From: Thermococcus sp.
GTDB lineage: Archaea; Methanobacteriota_B; Thermococci; Thermococcales; Thermococcaceae
Assembly: GCF_027063845.1 (NCBI RefSeq)
Contig: NZ_JAMOQU010000103.1
Span: 1-64,000 of the forward strand
Length of the DNA stretch: 64,000 nucleotides
Direction: 5' to 3'
Under the pieces are notes generated by a model, which ran no database searches, was not told the DNA's origin, and saw only the letters and a list, made by a program, of their open reading frames with translations. Positions 41,332-48,356 of this stretch are shown one piece after another. Position 1 is the first letter of the stretch, and every line of letters starts with the position of its first letter. The position numbers and the translations under genes are program-made.

Positions 41332-41683
41332 AGCGCCGGTACTCCTCCATTGCCTCCTCATAGCGGTCGCTGAGGAGCTCGTTTGCCCTGCTTTCCACGT
41401 CTTTCAATGCCTTCTCGGCCTCTTCAAGGCTCGGGCTGACGACGGCAACTCCGAGCCCGCCGATTCGCTTTATCGCTATCACCTTCTTCCCGTTGCGGAT
41501 AAAGACCTCCACACCCTCCTCAAGGCCCAGCGCTTCAGCCTTCTTCTCGATGTAGTGCAGAATGTCCTCTATGTGCGCCCCGAGCCTCTCGTTGCCCTCA
41601 AGGCTGAGGCCGTCCTGGGTGATGACCATCTCATAGATTTCTGGCTTGTCCTTCCACAAAAAGGAAAGGAGGCGAATGGGCAT
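41324..41683 (-). CDS. hypothetical protein downstream of Roadblock gene, 119 aa
   Basis: No family recognised. Alpha/beta protein starting MPIRLLSFLWKDKPEIYEMV, with VEVFIRNGKKVIAIKRIGGLGVAVV near residue 55 and a charged C-terminal helix. ATG 41683 has GGTGGT at 41687-41692. The upstream Roadblock gene ends at 41694, 10 bases before this start, so they are co-transcribed and may form a complex (inference). Confidence 0.75.
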   Translation of the reverse strand: MPIRLLSFLWKDKPEIYEMVITQDGLSLEGNERLGAHIEDILHYIEKKAEALGLEEGVEVFIRNGKKVIAIKRIGGLGVAVVSPSLEEAEKALKDVESRANELLSDRYEEAMEEYRRSI

Positions 41684-41693
41684 GACGACCACC

Positions 41694-42062
41694 TCAGTAG
41701 AGCATCTCCTCGAGCTTCGGAAGGACCTTCCTGAGCTCAAGCTTCATCCTGCCGAGGTTGAGGTCGGCGTCGCCGATGACTATCAGGTAGTAGTCCCCTC
41801 CAATCGGGTTGATGAACATTCGGGCGTTCTTGAACTCGAGGATGGCCTCCTTGAGCTCCCCTGCTCCGAACTGGTCGCCCATCAGCTTTATGGCAGAAAC
41901 GAGCTCGTGGAGGACCCCGGCGATGGCCTCGCGGTCGAGGTTCTTCTTCATCGCCGACTCGATGACGAGGCCGTCCTTGTCGACCACTATCGTCCCTATC
42001 ACTCCGTCGATTTCCAGCATATCCGTGAGTATTTTACCCATTACGAGGTCCACCGCGCTCAT
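41694..42062 (-). CDS. Roadblock/LC7 domain protein
   Basis: 122 aa, single Roadblock domain: KILTDMLEIDGVIGTIVVDKDGLVIESAM, helix GVLHELVSAIKLMGDQFGAG, and beta strands MFINPIGGDYYLIVIGD. The order DGVIGTIVVDKDGLVIES is the MglB/Roadblock signature. These proteins regulate small GTPases (MglA type) in bacteria and archaea. No GTPase gene is adjacent. Box A candidate CTTTTAAATAC is at about 42100-42110 on the minus strand. Start ATG 42062 follows a GGGGGTGGTAAA SD. Confidence 0.88.
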   Translation of the reverse strand: MSAVDLVMGKILTDMLEIDGVIGTIVVDKDGLVIESAMKKNLDREAIAGVLHELVSAIKLMGDQFGAGELKEAILEFKNARMFINPIGGDYYLIVIGDADLNLGRMKLELRKVLPKLEEMLY

Positions 42063-42115
42063 TTTACCACCCCCACGAGCTCGTCAACAAAAGTTACAAA
42101 AAGTATTTAAAAGTT

Positions 42116-43384
42116 TTACGCCCCCGGATTCCTCACTTCTACAGCTAGTGGCCCGTCAACGTCTTTTAGAAGAACATCCCGGTATTTCACCCAGTAGTAG
42201 GCTACCACGACGGCCATTCCAATCCAAAGGCCAAGGGCAACGAGCCACGCGGGATAGAGGTTCAGGAGTGGGCCAACGAGAACGAGACCGAGGGGAGTGG
42301 CAATCCTCGTGAGTATTCCGAGGGCCGAGAAGACCCTGCCGCGAACCTCGCTCGGAACGGCCCGCTGGAGCTTGGACTGGATGGGGATGTCTATGAACGT
42401 TTCAGTTACTCCCCAAATCACGGCAACTGCACCAAGGAAGAAGAATGCAGCATTTCTGTCGAGGCTCGAAAGGGGTGAGATAACCCATATGAAAGCTATT
42501 ATCATCATTCCATCCAAAACCATCGCCCCGAACAGGAACTTCCCCGCCTTTTTGCCGAACTTCACCGCTATGAGAAGGTTTCCGAGCAGGGCCCCGCCCA
42601 TGAAGAAGCTCTCCATTAGACCGAACTGGACGCTCGTGAACTTCAGAACCTCTCTCATCGCATAGGGGAGCAGAACGGCACCGAAGGGTGCACTAAAGAT
42701 ACCCAAGAATATCGCAAAGGTCATCAGCGTCTTCAGGTAGTGGTGTTTAAAGATGAAGCGGACACCCTCCTTTATGTCGCTGAAGACCTGACCGAGCCCC
42801 TCAATCGGTTTTGCCTTCCACTCGTAGCGGATTAGCATCTCAAAGAGGCCCGAACCGAAGAAGCTGACCGCGTTTATCAGGATGGCAAGCCTAATCCCGC
42901 CGATTCCGTAGATTAAACCGCCGAGGGCCGGTCCAGCGAGGCGGGCCAGTATCGTGAAAGAAGACACCGTTGAGTTTGCCTTTTCAAGCTCATTGGGTTC
43001 CACGAGGTCGGGAAACATCGCCCCCGTTCCAGCAGCAAAGAACGAGCCCAGAACCGCCATAACTACCTGAACTGCCAGAAGCTGGTAGATGCCGAGGAAG
43101 TTGAAGGTTATGACACCGAAGAGGAGAACCCCCCGGATTAGGTCAAATCCAACCATGAGCCACTTTCTGTTATACCTGTCGCCGACGACACCTGCGAATG
43201 GCATGACGATTAGGGAAGGGATTATCTCCGCCAAGATGAACGCCGTCATCATCGAACCGCTGTGGGTCTTGTCCAGCACGTAGAGCGGTAAAGCTACATC
43301 CTGCACCGCCCAGCCGAGCTGGGAAATGAAGCGGCCGATGGCAAAGAGCCAGAAGTTCCTGTTGAGGCCCTTGGAGCTTTTCAT
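42116..43384 (-). CDS. major facilitator superfamily transporter
   Basis: 422 aa with 12 predicted membrane helices. MFS loop motif GDRYNRKWLMVGFDLIRG after helix 2 (near residue 64) is the classic motif A. The second half repeats the pattern (GRVFSALGILTRIATPLGLV). Sequence suggests a drug-exporter (DHA1/MFS_3 like) family; substrate unknown. ATG 43384 is chosen with GGTGGT upstream; an extra in-frame GTG lies 9 bases earlier. Confidence 0.9.
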   Translation of the reverse strand: MKSSKGLNRNFWLFAIGRFISQLGWAVQDVALPLYVLDKTHSGSMMTAFILAEIIPSLIVMPFAGVVGDRYNRKWLMVGFDLIRGVLLFGVITFNFLGIYQLLAVQVVMAVLGSFFAAGTGAMFPDLVEPNELEKANSTVSSFTILARLAGPALGGLIYGIGGIRLAILINAVSFFGSGLFEMLIRYEWKAKPIEGLGQVFSDIKEGVRFIFKHHYLKTLMTFAIFLGIFSAPFGAVLLPYAMREVLKFTSVQFGLMESFFMGGALLGNLLIAVKFGKKAGKFLFGAMVLDGMMIIAFIWVISPLSSLDRNAAFFFLGAVAVIWGVTETFIDIPIQSKLQRAVPSEVRGRVFSALGILTRIATPLGLVLVGPLLNLYPAWLVALGLWIGMAVVVAYYWVKYRDVLLKDVDGPLAVEVRNPGA

Positions 43385-43446
43385 ACCGACCACCGTTTTT
43401 GTTTGGCTCTTTAATTGCTGAATTGCGTAATCAAAGAATTAAAGAA

Positions 43447-44103
43447 TTAAACAATCTCGACCCTCACGTCGCCGTTCACTGTCTTTATCCTGATGGGGAA
43501 CTCGCCGGTTCCGATGATTCCGTCGGGAATCCCGATTAGCTCAACGTCGCCGTTGACCTTCTTTGCCTCGATTCTCGCGTCGCAGAACTCGGTGAGGCGA
43601 ATAGTTACGTCCCCGTTGACGCAGTTCACGTTAACGTCTCCTTCAAGTTCCTCGATGGTTACAGTTATGTCCCCGTTCACGGTAGAAACTTCCAAAGGTC
43701 CCGCAACCCGAAGGTGAGCATCTATCTCGCCATTCACGCTCTTCATCAGCTCGGCCTCGCAGTTCCTCAGCGTTATCTCCCCGTTTACGGTGGTAACGTC
43801 GGTAAAGCGGATGCCATCAGCTATGAGCTCCCCGTTCACGTTTCTTGCATTGACTGAAACTCCCCTCGGAACCTTGAGCTCCATCTCGACCCAGCCATCC
43901 TCCGCTTTGATTATACCCAAAAAGCGGAACTTTCGCCTTGGCTTTTCATTGATAACGAGCTTTCCGCCCATGTTCTCGACTATCAGGTCAACCTCGCCGT
44001 GTTTTGTGTAGCTCACCTCGACAGCGTCCTCATCCCATGCGGAGACATTAACCATCCCGTTGACGAAGTTCAGGTGAACTTCCCTGACGTCCTCAAAGAG
44101 CAT
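43447..44103 (-). CDS. DUF4097-like beta-repeat protein
   Basis: 218 aa, almost entirely short beta strands with the recurrent VNGxI/VNGDV unit (VNGELIADG, VNGEITLRN, VNGEIDAHL, VNGDITVTI, VNGDVTIRL, VNGDVELIG, VNGDVRVEI), a DUF4097/adhesin-like beta-solenoid pattern. No signal peptide or membrane helix. It begins 4 bases after the stop of the membrane protein gene, in an ArsR-led operon. A surface or envelope stress role is inferred from similar operons elsewhere. Confidence 0.88.
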   Translation of the reverse strand: MLFEDVREVHLNFVNGMVNVSAWDEDAVEVSYTKHGEVDLIVENMGGKLVINEKPRRKFRFLGIIKAEDGWVEMELKVPRGVSVNARNVNGELIADGIRFTDVTTVNGEITLRNCEAELMKSVNGEIDAHLRVAGPLEVSTVNGDITVTIEELEGDVNVNCVNGDVTIRLTEFCDARIEAKKVNGDVELIGIPDGIIGTGEFPIRIKTVNGDVRVEIV

Positions 44104-44107
44104 AGGC

Positions 44108-45391
44108 TCACCCCACGAACTTCATCAGCTCGTCGAGGAGCTCCCTAACGCGCCTGCCGAGCATCGCCCTGTCCACACCGAGGCCCTCTATGAGGCCCGC
44201 GCTCTGCTCCTCCACTATCTCCTTCGCCTTCCGCATTACGAGCCGGTAGGCTTCCTCGTTCTCTATGGTGTGAGTCCTTCCACCGGCCCTTATCCTTACC
44301 ACCCCGTCCTTAGCGGAGATTACAACGTCCTCGATGCGTATCTTCGCCCTTCCCCTGCCGACCGTGACGGATATGTCGCCGGAGCGGAGCGAGACAGCTT
44401 CGCCAAGGCTTAGCGTTTCGTTTCCGCTCCTGTAAACGACCCTGTTCCCGTCGACTTCGATGGAGAACTCATCGGTCTGAACCTTCAGCCTGTCGCCGAC
44501 CTTGGTTAGCTGGAAGCCGTTGCGGAGCTCCCTGATGGTGAGCATACCCTCTGGCTTCTTCGGATTGCCCTCGTGAATCCTGAAGGGCCCGATTTTCACT
44601 TCCTCACCGTGCGGCGTCTCTATTACCTCAACGAACGGAACCTTGACGTACTCGAAGTCCTCGCCCTCGTAGACCTTGATTATGCCCAAATCCACTACGC
44701 TTTCGCCCTTCGTCTTTCTGTAGAGCCTGTCAGGGTTTATAAGGCGGTTCGCTTCCTCAACGAAACTATCGTCCGCTTTCGCCTTCTTTCCAACTCTCAG
44801 CTCGCCCCACACTGCCACAGGACTTGAGAGGGCCTTTCTAATCGTCCCTATCGGCGTTTCAGCCTCCACCTCAATCTCGCCGTCTATCACCCAGCCAACA
44901 CGCTTTCCGCCGACCTTCACTGGATATGCCTTCCCCTCTCCCCTCAGCCTCACGTCGCCGAAGTCGGCCCCATTGAACTCGTAGGCCTTCTTCTCGACAC
45001 GCCAGCTGAAGCTCCTCTTTTCCGACCTGCCAACGAGCAGTCCCGCGATGGTCAGCACGACTGCGTAGGCGAAGGCCCTTCCAGCCAGATCGTGAAGATC
45101 CTTCGGCATGCCGAGCCAGCCACCGAAGTACAGGAAGACGCTCGTCCACAGGAAGCCCTTGGCAAGCGCGAAAATTACCCCGCTTACTGTAACTCCGAGC
45201 CACCTGCCGACGCTCAACAGCTCGAAGGCAAAGATTAGCGCGATTATCGCGTAAACGAGGTAGCGGTTGTATTGTTCGAGGCCGAGGTAACCCTTGAAGA
45301 GCCAGACTATCAGCAGGACGGCTGTTATCTTCTTCAGATACTCCGCGATTTTGAAGCGCGGGCTTTCCTCAGTATAAAACGGATAGCTCAT
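44108..45391 (-). CDS. membrane protein of ArsR/DUF4097 operon, 427 aa
   Basis: No family recognised. Four hydrophobic helices in the first 125 residues (ITAVLLIVWLFKGYL, LVYAIIALIFAFELLSV, VTVSGVIFALAKGFLWTSVF, AYAVVLTIAGLLVG) followed by a large soluble part. The latter holds beta-rich segments with repeated G/V patterns (RSGDISVTVGRGRAKIRIEDVVI, VVRIRAGGRTHTI, similar in rhythm to DUF4097) and a final helix. Start overlaps the ArsR stop (45388-45391, ATGA), so one operon. Confidence 0.8.
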   Translation of the reverse strand: MSYPFYTEESPRFKIAEYLKKITAVLLIVWLFKGYLGLEQYNRYLVYAIIALIFAFELLSVGRWLGVTVSGVIFALAKGFLWTSVFLYFGGWLGMPKDLHDLAGRAFAYAVVLTIAGLLVGRSEKRSFSWRVEKKAYEFNGADFGDVRLRGEGKAYPVKVGGKRVGWVIDGEIEVEAETPIGTIRKALSSPVAVWGELRVGKKAKADDSFVEEANRLINPDRLYRKTKGESVVDLGIIKVYEGEDFEYVKVPFVEVIETPHGEEVKIGPFRIHEGNPKKPEGMLTIRELRNGFQLTKVGDRLKVQTDEFSIEVDGNRVVYRSGNETLSLGEAVSLRSGDISVTVGRGRAKIRIEDVVISAKDGVVRIRAGGRTHTIENEEAYRLVMRKAKEIVEEQSAGLIEGLGVDRAMLGRRVRELLDELMKFVG

Positions 45392-45798
45392 TCTTCCACC
45401 CCCTCCAAAGCGGTTATAATCTCAAGCAGGCGCAAAAACAAACGGCCGTCGGGCGAGATTTCGTACTTGTCTCCCTTGCGAACCATCCCGGTTTTGAGGA
45501 GGAGCTTGAGATGGTGCGAAACAGTCGGGCTTTCAACGCCAAGGGCTTCCTTAATCTCCTTGAAGCCCATCGGCTTTTTGGACAGCATCTTGAGGATTCT
45601 AATCCTGTCTGGATTCGCGAGTGCTTTGAGGGTCTTCGCAGCTTTCTCTTCGTCGAGTTCCGGAAGCTGGCCGTCGCTCAGCTTCTTCCTGAGCCTCTCC
45701 TTTATGGAGAGCATGACCTCGTCAACCGGGTCAACGCTCTCCTCAAGCAGGGCCAGCTTCCTCCTCAGTTCCTCAAGCTGGGCCTTCAGCTCGTCCAT
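45388..45798 (-). CDS. ArsR family transcriptional regulator with N-terminal coiled coil
   Basis: 136 aa. N-terminal heptad-like helix (ELKAQLEELRRKLALLEESV), then the winged helix: AKTLKALANPDRIRILKMLS, KEIKEALGVESPTVSHHLKL (recognition helix), wing KGDKYEISPDGRLFLRLL. No metal-binding Cys seen. It leads the operon with the membrane protein and DUF4097 gene, so it is the likely local regulator. SD GGTGGT precedes ATG 45798. Confidence 0.9.
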   Translation of the reverse strand: MDELKAQLEELRRKLALLEESVDPVDEVMLSIKERLRKKLSDGQLPELDEEKAAKTLKALANPDRIRILKMLSKKPMGFKEIKEALGVESPTVSHHLKLLLKTGMVRKGDKYEISPDGRLFLRLLEIITALEGVEE

Positions 45799-45823
45799 GC
45801 TACCACCAGGTACAGACTTTTGT

Positions 45824-45841
45824 AGTACAATTTTCTGTACT
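45824..45841. promoter_or_regulatory. inverted repeat at ArsR promoter
   Basis: AGTACA (45824-45829) and TGTACT (45836-45841) are exact inverted copies. On the minus strand a box A (CTTTTATATA, about 45858-45867) lies about 26 bases upstream, so the repeat covers the expected start site. Probable autoregulatory operator. For the divergent AEC gene, a TTTTAA box A at about 45897-45902 would give a leaderless mRNA at 45926. Confidence 0.55.
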
Positions 45842-45925
45842 TAACTTGCGCAATGGGTATATAAAAGTTTATCGGTTGTTGGTTGTTGCCAAAAACGTTT
45901 TAACGCTTAAACCTCAGTCTCAACC

Positions 45926-46804
45926 ATGAACATCGCCGAGATGCTCGCGCTCATTGCTCTGGGCTACGTTCTCAAAAGGCTGATTAAATCGGAAAAGCCC
46001 TTCGATTACCTCAGGATTCTTGTCAACGACGTTCTGCTTTCCCTGTTCATCTTCGGCAACGTCGCGAGCAAGGATTTGACCTATCTCCTCAGCATAAAGA
46101 CGGTCTTTCTCTACGTCTTCCTCGTCATCGGCATAAGCCTGTCCACGTCCTACCTCTATGGTCGCTTTAAGCTCAAAGACGACCCCTGGGCCGGCGCGCT
46201 GATGGTGCTCTCGATTTACCCGAACACGGCCGCGCTGGGCTTTCCGATAGCGAGCCTCTTCCTCAGCGACATCACGCCTGCGATACTCTACTCGACGACT
46301 AATTCGATGATAGTCATTCCTATTGTGACTTTCATAGCGGCACACTACTCCAGTGGGGGCGCGAGCATTAGGGAGAGCCTTCTGAAGGCCCTCAAGTTCC
46401 CGCCAACGCTGGCTAATCTACTCGCTTTGGCCCTTGTTATAGCGGGGGTAAGACTTCCCGCTGAAATCATTGAGCCGATAAAAACCATCGGCTGGCTCAG
46501 CATACCGCTCCTCCTTATCTACTTCGGCTCGAGGATAACACTGAGGGCCTTCGACCTGAGAAAGCTCCTGGAGGTCGGGGCCTTCAGGATTGCGATTCCC
46601 TTCGCCTTCGTTTTCCTCACCCTCCGCTGGGCGAAACCCGAGGTTTTTTACTCCGTCCTTGTCGAGGCGAGCATGCCCCCGGCAATAGCTGCCAACGCGA
46701 TTCTGGCCCAATACCGGCTAAAGGCCGAGGAAGCGATAAGCGTAACCTTCGTTCTCACGCTCCTCGTCATAGGGCTCTTCGTCGCCCTGCGCTTTCTGAT
46801 TTGA
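45926..46804 (+). CDS. AEC (auxin efflux carrier/malate permease) family transporter
   Basis: 292 aa with about ten membrane helices in two halves. Family-type segments: NIAEMLALIALGYVLKRLI at the start, LSIYPNTAALGFPIASLFLS (near 97; Asn-Thr-Ala-Ala-Leu-Gly-Phe-Pro is the conserved crossing motif) and VEASMPPAIAANAILAQYR (near 250). Substrate probably an organic acid, undetermined. No SD before ATG 45926, consistent with a leaderless message. Confidence 0.9.
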   Translation: MNIAEMLALIALGYVLKRLIKSEKPFDYLRILVNDVLLSLFIFGNVASKDLTYLLSIKTVFLYVFLVIGISLSTSYLYGRFKLKDDPWAGALMVLSIYPNTAALGFPIASLFLSDITPAILYSTTNSMIVIPIVTFIAAHYSSGGASIRESLLKALKFPPTLANLLALALVIAGVRLPAEIIEPIKTIGWLSIPLLLIYFGSRITLRAFDLRKLLEVGAFRIAIPFAFVFLTLRWAKPEVFYSVLVEASMPPAIAANAILAQYRLKAEEAISVTFVLTLLVIGLFVALRFLI

Positions 46805-46807
46805 GAA

Positions 46808-46821
46808 TTAGGGCACCCTAA
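46808..46821. repeat. inverted repeat after AEC gene
   Basis: TTAGGG (46808-46813) and CCCTAA (46816-46821) with a 2-base centre, just after the AEC stop codon. It could aid termination or act as a regulator site for the gene at 46901. Confidence 0.4.
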
Positions 46822-46900
46822 GGAAAGGATAATATATCCCTTGAGCAAGAGTAGTTTTAATACAGGTGCAGGTACAGTTTAGTTCTTTGGAGGGCCTCTC

Positions 46901-47203
46901 ATGGGAGCGGTACTAATGGTGAGGACTGTCAGTCAGGTTGTCCGGGAGGCGGTTCCTAAAAAAACGGTGGAAATGCACCCTCAAGAGTCGGAGCCCGTAA
47001 TTGCTCCTACCAAGGGTCTGGATAGTCTGGACTTGGAATCGCTTTTTTCTGGATTAATAAAGGGACTATTACCCAAACCTCTGTGGGTTTTATCAAACGA
47101 GGCGCGACGGAGGGAAGTTCTTAGCCTTCCAGCTGAGAGCTTCGCAGGTTCTATGGGTATAAATAGTCAAACCCGTGGGGGGTTCTTCAGATTGCCCATC
47201 TGA
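46901..47203 (+). CDS. possible small protein of unknown function, 100 aa
   Basis: A strong SD (GGAGGG, 46889-46894) sits six bases before ATG 46901, and a box A-like GTTTTAATA (46854-46862) is correctly placed. Against it: codon use is unlike neighbours (CGA, CGG and GGT common) and the last third reads over a TATA-like element. Product starts MGAVLMVRTVSQVVREAVPK; no motif, signal or membrane segment. Could be a recently acquired or decaying gene. Confidence 0.45.
   Translation: MGAVLMVRTVSQVVREAVPKKTVEMHPQESEPVIAPTKGLDSLDLESLFSGLIKGLLPKPLWVLSNEARRREVLSLPAESFAGSMGINSQTRGGFFRLPI
47157..47203 (+). promoter_or_regulatory. promoter for surface operon, with inverted repeat
   Basis: GGTATAAATAG at 47156-47166 is one of the best box A matches in the window. 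About 25 bases on, TCAGAT (47187-47192) and ATCTGA (47198-47203) form an exact inverted repeat at the expected start site. Transcription would run into the operon starting at 47323 with a leader of about 135 bases. That leader contains GGTGATG followed by a nine-codon reading frame (GTG at 47213, stop at 47240-47242), a possible leader peptide. 47260-47322 shows nothing else clear. Confidence 0.5.
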
Positions 47204-47322
47204 GGTGATGCCGTGAAGGGGAAAGTAAAAGGCCAATCATAGAGTGTAGAGCGTCTTTGACTCAAACTGTCGGAGTTACGAACCTTTCTTTTTTGTAGCC
47301 AAAGCTTGAGAGGGTGAGTGAG

Positions 47323-47748
47323 ATGGGGTTTATGGATTCCCTGAAGAAGGCAACCTCAACAATCGTGAAAAACATACGGCATAAGGAGTTCAAGCTCAGG
47401 GCCGGCGAACTCGCGGAGAAGTGGAACGTTTTGAGCAGGTACCGGCCGGAGATTAAGGTGAGAAGTGGGAATATGGACCAGTGGTGGGAGATTTCCAGGG
47501 TCTACGTGGCGGAGAAGGAAGTCGGCCTCATTCGCAGGTCGAAGGTGAAGAGGGTCTTCATCGAGTACATCGAGCACTACGAGGACTACTACGACGAGGA
47601 TGAGGAGGAAGAGCGCGGTTGGTTCGACTACCGAAAAGAGAGCGACCTCGTGAAGATGGACAAGGACCCCAACGACAAGGTTGAGATACGGCTGACTCTC
47701 GCCAACTACGAGAAGATGCTTGAGCGCGAGGGGGAGATTCTGAAGTGA
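47323..47748 (+). CDS. surface operon gene 1: soluble hypothetical protein, 141 aa
   Basis: Not recognised. MGFMDSLKKATSTIVKNIRH begins an amphipathic helix; a central beta-rich part (WWEISRVYVAEKEVGLIRRS) precedes a very acidic loop (EDYYDEDEEEE, near residue 87). No signal peptide, so it is cytoplasmic. ATG 47323 has GGGTGA at 47312-47317. The stop overlaps the GTG start of the lipoprotein gene (GTGA), showing tight co-translation with exported partners. Confidence 0.8.
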   Translation: MGFMDSLKKATSTIVKNIRHKEFKLRAGELAEKWNVLSRYRPEIKVRSGNMDQWWEISRVYVAEKEVGLIRRSKVKRVFIEYIEHYEDYYDEDEEEERGWFDYRKESDLVKMDKDPNDKVEIRLTLANYEKMLEREGEILK

Positions 47749-48356
47749 GGACGATAAAGCTTCTGCTCGTGCTTCTCATCGCGGGCGTTCTCGTTGCGAG
47801 CGGTTGCACTGACCAAAGCCCGGCAACTGGAACCCCCGGCGGGGGGCAGGGCACGACCGGAACGAGCTCATCGAGCACACCTTCCGTTTCAACCGAGGCC
47901 TGCGGACAGACACAGACGGGAGAAACACCGGCAGAGGTTGAGGAAAAGCCCAGCGGGGTCGTGACGGCGGAGGTCTTCAACAAAACCTTCGCGGTGAACG
48001 CCTCCCTCGTCCCGGATTCCACCTTTGAGTGCCTGTCAAAAGGTCCCGATGTCATAAAGACCTACTACTCCGCGGTCAAGGACAAAAAGAACGTCAGCGA
48101 TTTTTTTGACCTGAGCGTTGTGGACAAGGGCTCTCTCCTCGAGCTACACGAGGCCCTCTACCGGGCCGTTGACTTCAAGGAGCTCCAGATAAGCGAGCCC
48201 AAATGCTCGGTCGTCAGCACGAACCTCGTGGCCTGCTCCTACCACTACCATGCTGTTCTTATCAAAGAAGGCCATGAGAAGACCATAGAGAGGGACTACG
48301 TAACGTTCCTTGCCGGTGACTCCTGCAAAATCGTCTGGACGGAGGAAGGAAAATGA
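47745..48356 (+). CDS. surface operon gene 2: lipoprotein, 203 aa
   Basis: Signal with lipobox: KLLLVLLIAGVLVASGC, lipid-anchor Cys at residue 21, then a Gly/Thr/Ser linker (TGTPGGGQGTTGTSSSSTPS). The folded part (about 65-203) has Cys in FECLSKG, PKCSVVS, VACSYHY and DSCKIV, which may form disulfides outside the cell. GTG start at 47745 overlaps the preceding stop; ATGA overlap (48353-48356) with the next gene. No enzymatic motif seen. Confidence 0.85.
   Translation: MRTIKLLLVLLIAGVLVASGCTDQSPATGTPGGGQGTTGTSSSSTPSVSTEACGQTQTGETPAEVEEKPSGVVTAEVFNKTFAVNASLVPDSTFECLSKGPDVIKTYYSAVKDKKNVSDFFDLSVVDKGSLLELHEALYRAVDFKELQISEPKCSVVSTNLVACSYHYHAVLIKEGHEKTIERDYVTFLAGDSCKIVWTEEGK

Noticed and set aside
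43413-43443. Short A/T direct repeats (AAAGAATT) downstream of the MFS gene start
   Set aside because: Low complexity promoter sequence; no evidence for a mobile element.
47213-47242. Nine-codon frame as an independent gene
   Set aside because: Too short to call a CDS; reported only as a possible leader peptide.
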